A stretch of 64,000 nt of DNA from Blastocystis hominis (Eukaryota; Sar; Bigyra; Opalinata; Blastocystidae). The notes below the pieces were generated by a model that saw only the letters and a program-made list of their open reading frames with translations, did no database searches and was not told the DNA's origin. Shown here one piece after another: positions 41,307-52,265 of this stretch. The translations under genes and the position numbers were made by a program. Numbering within the stretch: position 1 is the first letter of the stretch; every line of letters starts with the position of its first letter. The DNA lies in contig NW_013171815.1 in the NCBI RefSeq assembly GCF_000151665.1, positions 1,687,153-1,751,152 of the forward strand, read 5' to 3'.

Positions 41307-44225
41307 ATGAGCGAGGAAATAGAAGATTTCACGCTGGTTCTTGATCCTGAAGTCGATGCGGCATTAAGTACCGTACTAATCACAGTATTTTGATTACAAT
41401 CTTAGATTCTTCAGTCTGACGATCCTTTGGATGCTCCTGACTTTGATCCTGTTGTTTATATTAATTCTCAGGTATTTTTTTGTTTTTCTGTGTGGATCTT
41501 ATTTGACTAGTTTCCTGATGAAGAAGCAATGTCTCGAATTAACACATATTCCTCAGAGCTCAAAGAACAAATCAACACATTGGAAGAGCAAATTATGCAA
41601 ACGGTTCCTCTTGGCGAGTCGTTTGATTGCTTAGGTGAGAGATCAATCGCAGGTTGGTCGCTCTGCAGAGGACGATATTGAGGAAGCGAAGCAGACGATT
41701 AACGACCTGTTTGCTCGTATCATCGAAATCAAAGAAAAGGCGGCGCATTCGGAAGAGCTGGTCCAGGTGATTTGCAAGTATGCTATTTCGTTTGATTTAT
41801 TCATTTTATTTTAGAAACATCTCCAAGCTAGACGCGGCCAAGCGAAATCTGACCGAGAGTCTCAACGCCTTGGCTCGATTGCAAATGTACTTCTCCTTCC
41901 TCTCTCCCTCTCATGCAGGTTTGTCTCCTCTCTGGACGCTGCCGAAGAAATCCAAGGCACGCATCAGTACATCAAGGCCTCGCGCAGCCTAGGAGCCGTT
42001 CTCCAGCTGAGCTCGTTCTTCGAGAAATACCACGAGATCGAAAGTGTCGGAGCGATTCTCCCCTTCGATGTGTAGATCGCTGCGCTGCTGCAGCGCGTGC
42101 AGACGCTGCGCGACTCATTCTGCTCGCTGATCTTCGGCGATTTCGACCAAGTGGAGGACTTGGTGTACACGTTCGAAGAGGGATCCAACCAGCCGATCAC
42201 CGAAGACATGCTGGAAGAGATGGAGAAGCAGGAAGCCGGATTTGATGACCAGCTCGTGACTCGCGGACGACTGCAAGCCGCTTGCTATGTGATCAACGCG
42301 ATGGGCGAAGAGACGCGAGGCCGCTTGATCCAGTCGTTCTGCGTGAACCAGCTGAAGAACTACGACGCGCTGTTCATGCCGGGAAGTGCCGGAGAAGGGC
42401 TGGATCAGATGGAGCGACGCTTCCATTGGTTCTGGAAGACGCTCTCGGAGTAACGGAGAAACGGAGAGCTCACGGGTAGCTATGAGGCCAAGTACCAATG
42501 TCTCTTCCCGTTCAATTGGCACGTGGATGCGCACCTTCTCCAAGCGTTCTGCGAGAAGACCAAAGAGCACGTGGAAACGGTGCTGAAACGCTTCGAAACG
42601 CCCGAAATGGTGGACGTGCCGCTGCTGGTCAACGCGCTGCGAACCACGATGCAGTTCGAGCGAGTTTGGCTTGACTTTGGACGCTAATCAAAATAGGAGC
42701 TGGTGCTGAAGATGGATCTGGGCATAAAGAACGTGCCGCCGGAGAATTTCCCGTACGAGCTGGACGAGGAGGGGCAGATCGTGGATAGCCAGAGTCCCGC
42801 GGGGATTCGGCTCCGCTACGAGCGTCTCCGAAAGCGAGTAGAGGTGGATGGGAGTTCTGAGCGGCAGGAAGAGCGCGAGGCGCAGAAAGCAGCGGAGAAA
42901 GAGCGCGTGGAGGCGGAGGGAAAGACGTACAGCGATCCGCTGGTCGAAACGGGGAGTGGATTGAACGATAGGACGCGCTGCCCTGCTTTCTGGGCTTCAT
43001 TTCGAACATCTTCGACCCGTATCTCGCGGCCTTCGTGAGCAGCGAGAAGCAGAACTTCGATCGGTTGCTGGCGCGGCTGTCGAAGGGCGATGAACTGGCG
43101 ACGGGAGGCGACTTGCCGGTCCTGCAGGGCGCGGTGAAGCTGTTCCAGTACCTGAAAGAAACGATCTCGCGGTGTGCGACGATGAGCATGGGCGAGACCT
43201 TGGTGAGTCTGGTGAGGTGGGGACAAAGGAAAAGGGAGTGAGGCGTAGCGAGGTGAAATCGACGCTGGGCGGATACCAGAAAGCGCTGGAAGACAAGCTG
43301 CCGCACTCGAAGAGTCGCGATAGCTTCGGCGACGACTGCGTGAAATTCAAGAAGGACACGGACCGCGATTATGTCTGCTATTGGTAGGCTCTGTCCCTTG
43401 GATCTCACACGCAGCATCAACACAGCGGCGTACATCGCCGAGATGATTCCGCAGCTCGAGCAGATGGCGCGAAATCTGGCCGAAGCGAAGGTCCGCGAGT
43501 CGATCGATCTGCAGAGCGACCTGCTGGACGCGTATTACAACACGGTGAGCCTGGGAATCAAAACGTTGGTCAGCGGAGAATACGCGAAGGTCGAGAACGT
43601 GCTCTACGGAATGACCAGCATTAATTGGGCCACCTTCGACAACATCGGCGATCAGAGCGGTAGAACCAGCGAATTCGATCGAATCTAGGGTATGTTTCCA
43701 CGATTTCCACGACGCTGTGCAACGAATATCCGAATATTCGGAACCTGCTCTCTCGGATTTACTTCCGAAACTTCTGTGATCGCATGGCGATGCAGTTCCT
43801 GCCTCGTTTCTTGGACTGTGTGAGCCGATGCAAGCACGTGAACGAAATGAGCGCGCAGCAAATGCTCCTCGATCTGCACTCGCTTAAAACACTCTTCTTG
43901 AAACTTCCGATTGTTGGACAGAACGAAACCGACGAGTTCAAATATGTGATTCCTCCCACGTAAAAATAGCCCCGATTTTGTGAATTCCAGATATAACAAG
44001 TTTGTGAATCGCGCAGTGGAGAAGGCGGATAGCATGTTGAAGTTGCTGGGCACGCCGGTGAGCTATCTAGTAGCCTCCATTCACAATATGTAGGAGAGTG
44101 AAGGGAATGAGGAGTGTAGAATGCCGGATGCAACGGAGGACGATTTGGTCACGATTCTAACAGTGAAGGGAGCGACGAAGGCGGAGAAGGCAGAGTGTTT
44201 GGAGGAGTTTCGCAACGAGTCTTAA
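41307..44225 (+). CDS. VPS53: Vps53, GARP/EARP tethering complex subunit
   Basis: Tethers endosome-derived vesicles at the trans-Golgi. The N-terminus matches the family: FDPVVYINSQFPDEEAM, TLEEQIMQT then VRDQSQVGRSAEDDIEEAK, INDLFARIIEIKEKAAHSEE and LDAAKRNLTESLNALARLQ. The middle has FGDFDQVEDLVYTF and CLFPFNWHVDAHLLQAFC with LVNALRTTMQFE. The C-terminal half includes FLGFISNIFDPYLAAFVSSE. It ends with a tail after NKFVNRAVEKADSML. At least twelve introns, mostly 29-37 nt; the splice near 43200-43250 is unresolved. About 830 residues, normal. TGTTTGTT at 44235-44242 follows the stop. Confidence 0.93.
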
Positions 44226-44341
44226 TGCGTGAATTGTTTGTTTGTTTGTTTGAAAAGGAAAAGGAATTGGAAATTCTGGAATTCCAAAGTTCTTGGGAAA
44301 GAAGATTTCCTTTTTGATAGAGTATAGAGTATATCTATATC

Positions 44342-45364
44342 ATGACTGAGACCAATTCTTCATGTATGCTCCAATCACTTGATGATTCTGTAGTGGGGAC
44401 CTATTGGAGTTCATTCTTCAATAGTATCCGAAATGACATCAACGAAATAAAGAACACCGTGAGTGAAGGAGCAAATGAATTGTATACTTATGTAAAAGAA
44501 TCAGTACCTGAAAGTGGGTGTTGACAGAGATATTAAAGTCTAGATCATTCTCAAGAGGAAAGCAAACCGGATCAAAGTATATCGAGCCGTTTAGGGGGCT
44601 TCTTGAGTTCAACTCTAAATAATGCGAAAACGATCATCAATGAAGTTTTTGAAGAGGAAAAGGAAGAGGTTGCTACGCCTGATTCTGAGTAATGTTTTCA
44701 AATTGACATCATGAAAAGAATGGACGAAAAGGAGGAGTTGTTGCGTGTATTACACACCACAGAATCAACATATACCACGATTTCGGAAGAGGAAGCCGAG
44801 GATTTTTCCAAGTGGCTTTCTCAGAGAGATATTGTGTACATCCATAGCCTGAAAACGACTCTGATAAAGGATCATCCGATTATTCAAGTTATGTATCGTC
44901 GCCTAGTGCCTAGTGTCGTTTCAGATACATCTTTCTGGAATAACTACTTTTATCACTTGGAGAAAAATGGATATAAAAAAGCAGAACGTGAGTTGTTGCG
45001 TATTATTAAGAATAGAAGTCGTACCTACGTCTATCCAAGCATCTACATCTACATCTGCGTCTGCACCTGCTTCTGCGTCTGGGTCTACATCTGTACCTGC
45101 ACCTGATAATAGTACAAAGGAAGAAAGTGAACCAAGCATTGATCAAACGGCAAGCCGTATCGTAGGAATCAGCATATGATGAATAGAGGAAATGGAAGCC
45201 TTAAAGGAAGGATGGTCGGATGTGGGAAGCGAGCAAAATCCCATCGAGGGTGAGGGTGAGTTTGGTTGTTGTGTGCTATTCTAGAACTGGCTGCACTCGA
45301 AGAAGCAATAGCCGATGTTGACATTGGCGAAGTAGAGAAAATGAATGTATTCTCTGTTATTTGA
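44342..45364 (+). CDS. BSD-domain protein
   Basis: About 290 residues. The BSD domain is seen as TTISEEEAEDFSKWLSQR, MYRRLVPSVVSDTSFWNNYF and HLEKNGYKKAE, with the paired Phe-Trp typical of the fold. The N-terminus (TYWSSFFNSIRNDINEIKN) and following GFLSSTLNNAKTIINEVFEE are amphipathic, as in BSDC1/synapse-associated proteins that act in trafficking. A Ser/Thr/Ala/Pro low-complexity linker follows the domain, and the C-terminus is acidic. Five introns of 28-35 nt. Encoded TGA at 45362-45364; the shared TGTTTGTT element begins 50 bp later. Confidence 0.8.
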
Positions 45365-45414
45365 GTTTTTGATCGTAGTTGAGTGATGATTGGGACGAGT
45401 GGGAGTAATTTCGT

Positions 45415-45431
45415 TGTTTGTTCAACAAACC
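45415..45431. terminator. Shared near-palindromic 3'-end element, BSD / H2A
   Basis: TGTTTGTT-C-AACAAACC. Plus strand carries a perfect TGTTTGTT for the BSD gene; minus strand reads GGTTTGTTG for histone H2A. Confidence 0.55.
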
Positions 45432-45464
45432 TTGTAGCACAGTTTTCACAAAAACTAGTTTACT

Positions 45465-45884
45465 TTATTCAGCGTCCTCCTTATCCTCCTTCTCCTCACT
45501 ATCGTCCTCCTCGTCCTCCTTCTTATCGGGAAGCAGCTCCGAGTGCACGAACGGAATCACACCTCCAGAAGCAATCGTCACGTTGCCGAACAGCGTGTTC
45601 AACTCTTCATCATTGCGCACAGCCAACTGAATGTGGCGGGGAACCACACGGTTCTTCTTGCTATCCTGAGCAGCGTTTCCAGCCAACTCCAGAATTTCAG
45701 CAGTCAAATACTCAATCACAGCAGCCAAGTACACGGGAGCTCCAGCACCAATACGATCAGCCACTCTCATATCTCTCATGTAACGAGCCATACGACCCAC
45801 AGGGAACGTAATTCCAGCACGAGCAGAACGACTCATCGTCTTTCCTTCAATATTTCCACGGCCTCCTTTACCTTTTCCAGACAT
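45465..45884 (-). CDS. H2A: Histone H2A
   Basis: 139 residues, intronless. [39 protein letters not shown] with [20 protein letters not shown], and [14 protein letters not shown] are the histone fold. The C-terminal tail is long and very acidic ([19 protein letters not shown]) and has no SQEF motif, so it is not an H2A.X type by that test. The acidic tail is unlike canonical H2A. Divergent from H2B across 242 bp. Confidence 0.96.
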   Translation of the reverse strand: MSGKGKGGRGNIEGKTMSRSARAGITFPVGRMARYMRDMRVADRIGAGAPVYLAAVIEYLTAEILELAGNAAQDSKKNRVVPRHIQLAVRNDEELNTLFGNVTIASGGVIPFVHSELLPDKKEDEEDDSEEKEDKEDAE

Positions 45885-45966
45885 GTTTATATCAAGTGTA
45901 GAATTTCAAAAATGAAGAAATATCTGAGAGAAGATAAACATATTCCTTCTATCAGAGTTTTGTTTT

Positions 45967-46037
45967 ACCAATCAGAAACAATGGTCGCGTATTATTGGGT
46001 AAACAAAAATCAGCTATATCGTGTTTAACCAATCAGA
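45967..46037. promoter_or_regulatory. Paired CCAAT boxes in the H2A-H2B divergent promoter
   Basis: The decamer ACCAATCAGA occurs twice, at 45967-45976 and 46028-46037, 61 bp apart in the 242-bp region between the two histone ATGs. Its form matches the NF-Y CCAAT box used at many histone promoters. Confidence 0.6.
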
Positions 46038-46126
46038 TGACAGCTAGGATTATTTTGTTCAACTCTCCAAATATCATAAATTTGTATTATATATTTAATT
46101 TTTAATATCTCTTATATATCATAACC

Positions 46127-46486
46127 ATGTCTGATAACGAAAATACGAAGCCTACGACTGAAGTTCAGGGAGACGATAAGAAGAAGGCCCGCAAGATGAC
46201 CAAGGTCGATTCTTATGCTACCTACATTTACAAGGTTTTGAAGCAGGTGCATCCTAAGCGCGGAATCTCGAAGAAGGGAATGGCTGTGATGAATTCCTTC
46301 GTTTCTGATATTTTCGAGAGAATCGTGACGGAGGCTGGCCATCTGGCTCGTGTCAATCACAAGAGCACTGTGGGTACTCGAGAGATTCAGACCGCTGTTC
46401 GTCTGATTCTTCCTGGAGAGTTGGCGAAGCATGCCATTTCCGAGGGTACGAAAGCTGTGACCAAGTTCCGTGGCGAGTCTGCATAA
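46127..46486 (+). CDS. H2B: Histone H2B
   Basis: 119 residues, intronless. [56 protein letters not shown] and [15 protein letters not shown] are diagnostic. The tail is short. TGTTTGTT at 46523-46530, about 37 bp past the stop, suggests ordinary polyadenylated mRNA and no stem-loop was seen. Confidence 0.97.
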   Translation: MSDNENTKPTTEVQGDDKKKARKMTKVDSYATYIYKVLKQVHPKRGISKKGMAVMNSFVSDIFERIVTEAGHLARVNHKSTVGTREIQTAVRLILPGELAKHAISEGTKAVTKFRGESA

Positions 46487-46676
46487 AGTAGCTGCTGGTA
46501 TTTATCAATACCGACTTTGTGTTGTTTGTTTTATTCATGCTTTGTTGTGAAGATCGGCATTTCTAGAAGAGGAGGCTTTGAGATTGAACATTTTTACGCG
46601 ATCACAAAGAATAAAGTTTCGATTATTCTCCCTTCTCAAGATCCTTATTCCTTCTCCACTATCCACTGCTATCTCG

Positions 46677-46684
46677 AACAAACA
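46677..46684 (-). terminator. TGTTTGTT element that completes the RMC1 stop
   Basis: A perfect minus-strand copy separated by GGAT from the codon remnant T at 46689. Confidence 0.7.
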
Positions 46685-46688
46685 ATCC

Positions 46689-49530
46689 ACACAAAAGCCA
46701 GTCGAATGACAGTTTCCTTGACCGTCTGAAGAATCTGCTTCAACGAATCCCCCTTGCTAGGCAGTCCATCCCCCTCCTTGCTCTCTCCAAACTCCAGCAA
46801 TCCGCCCATCCGATCCGGATATTTTACATCCTTCAGCAGATCCTACGCGCTTGCTTCCCTCCCTCTCTCCTACCGGTGCGAAATGCAGAATGAAATCATA
46901 AGTGCTATACAGCGGCTGCAGCTTCTCTGTGTCGTCGTAGAGCGAGGTGGCCAATCGAATCGCCGTCAGAATCCACATGTTCAGTCCCTCCTTCATCGTC
47001 TTCGCGTTCTTTCCCAGCACCAGCAGCAGCATGTCCAGCTACGCCTCACTCCGCCTCCAAAGCCCCACGTCCTGCTTGCTGTTGTAGTAGTTGAGCAGCG
47101 TCTCGAAGTCGTTGGCTTCGCGCAGCGTGCTCAGCGCCAGCTGCGTGGAGATCGCGCCTTCCTGCAGCAGCTGCCGCTTCGCGCTGGCGACGTCGTGCTT
47201 GAGGATGCCCGTGCTGTGCAGATAGTAGAGAAGGGACGTGGTTTTGGGCCCCGCGGTATCGAGAATGTGCTGGTGAAGATGACTTGACCTGTGCGTGAGT
47301 CGCCATCCAAATGCAAACAGCTCGGCGGAGATGGGCACGTTGAGGTGCAGCAGCGACTGCACGTAGCTCAGCACCACGGAGAGATAGCTCGCCTGCGTCA
47401 TGCTCGGCTGCAGCGCGCGCAGCACCTTCTCCAAAAACTCCGACTGCGTCACCGCGATGTTCCCGTTCAGCTCGCGCGTGCTGCCGTCCTTCGCCGTCGC
47501 CTCCACGTAGGCAGCGAGCTCCTTGATGCTCTCCGCGCGGTGAAGCAGCGACGCGTAGTCCTACCGATCATCCTTTTCTTTCTTTTCGCGCCTACCGCGT
47601 TGAGAACGTTGAACAAATCGACGAGCTGGTTCTGCTGCAGCACCTGCGGAATCGTCTGCACCAGCAGCTCCAGAAGAAGCTGCCGCGGGTAGGCGCTGAT
47701 GGGCTGCTTCTCGACGACCCACTCGCCGTTGACGTACATCGGAACCACCGATCGGCGCCGCAGCAGGAAGCGGACATTGTCGATGGTGGAGACGGACCGC
47801 ATGGTGAGAAGCAGCCGCATCACCAGCATCGCGTGGTGGTTCGAATCGATCATCACGTTGTTCGGCAGATAGTGAATGCCCTCGTCATACAGCGACTCGC
47901 TCAGCCGCTCCACCTCGCTCACTTCGCTCACCGCCGTCACGGGAAGCTCTCCATGATACGCATACGGATCGTCCGCCGCGCGGCCCTGCTCGAACCGAAT
48001 CCGCAGCGGGCGTTTCTCCTCACGGAGCAGCTGCAGGACGGAGGCGAAGGTGTTTCCGACGACGAAATGGTCGTTGATGTGGGTGATGTACGATCCGACC
48101 TCCACCTGGGAGCGCAGCATCGGACTGATCGTGTCCGTGTAGCCCTTCACGAACGCGGAGCTGTCCAGACAGCCGTGCACGCGGCCGTCCAGCGCGTTCA
48201 TGAACAATCTGCCGTCGAGTCGACCCGCCACGCCCACCTCGAGAACGTGCTTTCCAGCTCCAAGCCGATCGACGCGCTCGAAATCGTGACCTCGTAGCTG
48301 CGGTAGGGAAGCGACGGTTCTTCGATGAAGCGGAACGACGGGTCCTCGATCGCCTTCTGGATCTCCGCCTTCTGGTACACCTCGTTCGAGGAGAGGATCA
48401 GCTCCAGCTTCGACACCGCGTTCTTCGTCACCGCGGGGAGCGACATGTTGCTCGCCGCGTCGAACGGAACGTCCGCGATGTCCACGCAGAACGACACTTG
48501 CGACACTTTGTAGTGCACCATCAGCAGGTTATCGCTCGTCGACAGAACCGCGGGACCCGTCTGCGGCCTACGATGGTCAGGGAAACGAAACGAGGCGCAC
48601 AGAGCGACGGTGTTGTAGTACTTGAACTCGTTCTCGCGATTGCTGAACGCGAAAACGTACAGAAACCCGCGCTGCTGGCAGTACTGGATCAGATACGTCG
48701 CGCGATAAAACGTGGAAACCATCGTGGTCGTGTGGTCGGGAGCGATGTTCAGCGACAAGGACTGGAGTCTCTGGCGTCAAGAGGGAGTCGAAAGAGGACC
48801 GTAACGACCAGCTCGCGGACGGTGTAGACGTAAACGCGGCCGCTTCCCGTCTCCGAAGCGATGACCAGCTGGTTGAGGTGATTGCACCACAGCTGCGAGA
48901 CGTTCAGCTTGATGCTCTTGATCTGGGGGTGAGGGGAGGGAGGAAGAGAGAGAAACCAGGTAAAAGGACTTCACCGAGACTTCGTAGAAGGTCAGCGACT
49001 TGTTGGTTGCCACCACCAAAATGGGACAGTACACCTTCTGCTTTTTCACCTCCCCTCGAGTGTGGATCCACACGGTGCCGTTCGGAATGATGGATTCCTT
49101 TGATTTGGTCGTGATCTTCACGCAATTATGTCTACAGCTCGCAAAATGGAGACAACCCTACTTCGGATCGACGAGGTTGTAGATTTCAACCAAATTGGGG
49201 CTGCGAACAATCGAAATAAAGCGACGGTCATTGGAAAAACTTACGGAGAGAATAGGTCCCTGAGGAATGAAGGTAATTGGGGTCGACAGCTTCACAGGAA
49301 GCAATGTCAAATCGCTCAGTGTCTGAAAGAACATTCTACAACAATCAGCCCGATCTCCTCAAAATAATACATTGGCTGCTCTTTGTGTACGTGGACGAGA
49401 ATGTTTGAATTTTCATCGTAATAAAACTACGACTCACCACCCAATTCCTATTCCCCACATCAAACGCCTCGCTATTGATCTTGAGATAATAAGGAGATAA
49501 TATCGTTTGTCTAGAATACACAGAGCTCAT
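46689..49530 (-). CDS. RMC1: RMC1 (Mic1), regulator of MON1-CCZ1, with inserted PDZ-like domain
   Basis: RMC1 supports the Rab7 GEF MON1-CCZ1 in late endosome and autophagy traffic. The beta-propeller N-terminus is visible as FYYDENSNILVHVHKE and later LSTSDNLLMVHYKVSQVSF (family: ALNVVDNLVVVHH). The C-terminal Mic1 helical domain includes VLSYVQSLLHLNVPIS and LHQHILDTAGPKTTSLLYYL. Between them, at about 47990-48310, a PDZ-like module was seen (see findings). About 840 residues. Ten or so introns, 27-33 nt. The last codons are CTG GCT TTT GTG T, then GGAT and TGTTTGTT (46677-46684), so the tail makes TAA; otherwise six more codons follow to TAG. Confidence 0.8.
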
Positions 49531-49720
49531 ATTCTATTTGTGTTTCTTTGAGAAAACAAGCAATATATACAAAAAAGCGGTATTTCTTGTGCTCCATCCC
49601 CAATCTTATGACTATCAACACTCCATATCAAACCTTTTTCCATCCCATCTATTTATCCTTCTCGTTTCTAAAAACGCCTATAACTATTATTCTCGATCCC
49701 CCTCGTCCAAAGAAAAAAGC

Positions 49721-49792
49721 GCCGAGAAGGTGGATCGAACACCTGACCTTATGATCTTCAGTCATACGCTCTCCCAACTGAGCTATCTTGGC
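49721..49792 (-). tRNA. trnF-GAA: tRNA-Phe (GAA)
   Basis: The minus strand begins GCCAAGATAGCTCAGTTGG with a canonical D arm. The anticodon arm is TATGA-CTGAAGA-TCATA with anticodon GAA. The T arm contains the B box GTTCGATCC and the molecule ends TCTCGGC. The acceptor stem has one A-C mismatch at the fourth pair. No intron. Confidence 0.93.
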
Positions 49793-49867
49793 TTCTGTTT
49801 CCATCCTTGAGAATGCACATTTATACCAAGTGCATATTTCCTGACGTTTTTTTAAATGGTTTTTTTC

Positions 49868-49875
49868 AACAAACA
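49868..49875 (-). terminator. TGTTTGTT element that completes the PSMB2 stop
   Basis: A perfect minus-strand copy, four bases (TGCT) after the codon remnant TA at 49880-49881. Confidence 0.75.
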
Positions 49876-49879
49876 AGCA

Positions 49880-50580
49880 TAATTCTTAAATGTTTCAATT
49901 CCATTTTTCGATACAATCTTTGTGACGTAGTGATGCTCGTTCATCGGGAACCGCCCTTTCATCTCCTCCTGGCAACGATTGCACAATTCCAATGCTTCCT
50001 CTCTGGTCATATCTTTCTACACATCACCAAGCCAAATAGAGGAGAACCTTCCAAAGACGATCAAATAGAGCAAGGAGAATGTAGGAAGGATATCCGTGAC
50101 TCGCGTAATTCATCTTCTGTAATGTGCCCAAATAATCAAGGTAATATATCGAAGGAACATCGTCGTCCACTCCGCCCAATATAAAGTTTACCTGATAGGG
50201 TTGACGACGAAGATAGTAAGCGACCTTTGGGTAATTGGATTCGATGGATGCCTACAGTGTTGCGGAAAGAGTGAGCAGTAGCATCCATATCAGTTTCGCG
50301 TTCATTCCGAAATTTGTACAGGTTAAAGTTGGCGAGCAGATACTCTCCTAATTGCTTTCTATCTCCATTCTCTCCCGAGCATCCAAGAAGCTTTGTAGAA
50401 CTCACTTCCAGAATCTAAAAATGACAAACCATTCGGCTCATGCGCACCTTATCTTCTGTCTGTGTCAGCGCAACAATGCTAGGTTGAACACTGCTACTGC
50501 AACTGATAAGAGTGAAACTACGCCTAAGTCCGCCAAAGAGAACTGCACTCCTTTCCAACGAATCCAAATAGTATATCCAT
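49880..50580 (-). CDS. PSMB2: 20S proteasome subunit beta-4 (PSMB2 type)
   Basis: Non-catalytic beta subunit of the 20S core. The N-terminus MDILFGFVGKDFTLISCSSS, then IVALTQTEDKILEVSSTKLL and GCSGENGDRKQLGEYLLANF, with later YYLDYLGTLQKMNYASHGY and MTREEALELCNRCQEEMKGR, follow PSMB2 throughout. There is no processed propeptide or catalytic Thr, as in the family. Introns of about 28-33 nt. The gene ends TTT AAG AAT TA, then TGCT and TGTTTGTT (49868-49875): no encoded stop precedes the cleavage point, so the TAA must be made by the poly(A) tail. Confidence 0.93.
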
Positions 50581-50704
50581 AGAGAATAATCAAAGAAACG
50601 CCTCTTAAGTTACACAATTTGAAAGAAAGAAAGAAGTCTGCAAAGAACCGCGGTTTCCGAAAATCTCAAAACAAACAAGCCAACACTCCAACGCCCCACT
50701 ACTC

Positions 50705-52157
50705 TCAATAACCTCCCTGCATCCACTGCTGTCCGTACATATTCCCATACATCGGTTGTCCATATCCATAATAATTCATCGGCTGCTGCCACTGTTGTTG
50801 CTGCTGCTGCTGTTGTTGTTGCTGCTGCTGCTGATTTCCATTTCCTACAAATCGCAATTCCCCCGCTTCCCTACCGAGCACGCGTCCCGATTCCAAATCG
50901 CTCATGAACGACGTGTACTCATCGTTCATGCGGCGATGCTCCTCCAGCCGCCTCTTATCATTCCGATTCGGACAATCCCTCGCGATATGCCCGGCATCTC
51001 CGCAGATCTCACATCGGATGTCCTGATTCCCGAACTCCACTATCCATAACGCTGCCTCGCTTCTGCCTACTCGGACGGTTCGGACATTTGAATTGATCGT
51101 GCCCGGTCATGCCGCAGTACGGACATCGCGCGTTCATTTCGTGTAATCCGTTCAGCTCCGCTAGCTGCTTCATTTGCTTCTGTTTGTGGATGTTCTTGTC
51201 GTCGTCCAGCGGCTGCAGCAGTTCGTTGATGATTCGCTCCGCTTCCGCCACGTCGTCTTCGTTGTCTCCCGTGATCATCACATGCGGATCATCATCCTGC
51301 GCGATGAGCTCGTAGTTGCTTTTCCCTTCTCGCCCCGTGCCACGCCCGCGGATTACGATCTTGCAGTGCGTCTGCTGCTCCAGTTGCCGGTGCGTCGACC
51401 CACGCGGTCCGATGATTAACCCCAGGAAGTTGTAGCCCGGGTAATCTTTGATAGGGAAGTAGATCTTCACTTGGCAGTGCGCTTTCGGCTGGATTGCCTT
51501 CAAAATCGGGTTCAGCTTCACCACTTCATCCATGATCTCGCCGCGCTGCTTCTCGTACTCCACGCGCATTCGCTGCGCTCGCGTGTTCGTACGGTTTCCA
51601 ACCTTGTCGTACTCGGGAGGAGGCGACGGGGAACGATTGGGATCGTTCGAGATGCGAGCGGCGTCTGCTTCCACCGTTTCGATTTTATCGGTCAGCTCCT
51701 GCATTCGCATGCGGAATTGGATGATCTGCAGCTCCTCGATCGAGATGACCGAGGCTGCGACCGCTACGGGGAGGCCGGGGTCGATTTCTCGCTCGTCGTT
51801 CTCCCAGCGGGAGGAAGCCGTGCGGCCCTCGGCTTTGCCCCAACGGCTTTCACGTTTCTTACGACGCTCCTCTTTGAGGTCCTTCTTCTCTTTTTCCTTC
51901 ATATATATCTTTTTAAAGTCGCTCCAGTGGTCCCATTCCGCCAAATCCTGCCAGAACATGGGAAAACGGCCATATCTGGGTTTTGAGAAAGAAATTCATG
52001 TCAATACTTTTCCTTCAACTCTTTGTTGTCGTTGTACCATTTTTTCATGTCCTTGTAGTTGAGCTGCATATACGACTCTTCTTCCATCGATTGCTCTGTT
52101 TTGGTAGCCTGAGGTTCTTCTATAGATTGCATACATTTAATTGGCCGTACCTTCCAT
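50705..52157 (-). CDS. SF1: Splicing factor 1 / branchpoint-binding protein
   Basis: Recognises the intron branch point during early spliceosome assembly. The N-terminal helix-hairpin region reads PVAVAASVISIEELQIIQFR, followed by RSPSPPPEYDKVGNRTNTR. The KH-QUA2 domain has FLGLIIGPRGSTHRQLE, CKIVIRGRGTGREGK and DDDPHVMITGDNEDDV. Two zinc knuckles follow (CPYCGMTGHDQFKCP and CEICGDAGHIARDCP). The C-terminus has a polyglutamine run of 13 and a Gly/Tyr-rich end. About 450 residues with three introns of 31-32 nt. An upstream exon (ATG 52157) supplies LNYKDMKKWYND. TGTTTGTT is at 50670-50677. Confidence 0.95.
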
Positions 52158-52265
52158 TTCACAATCGACAAAAAAATAACTTTCAACTCTCCGCTCTTTT
52201 CTCAAAACAAACAAGCACTTTTATTCGTTCAATTATAAATCTATCAACCATAAACATCATAATTT

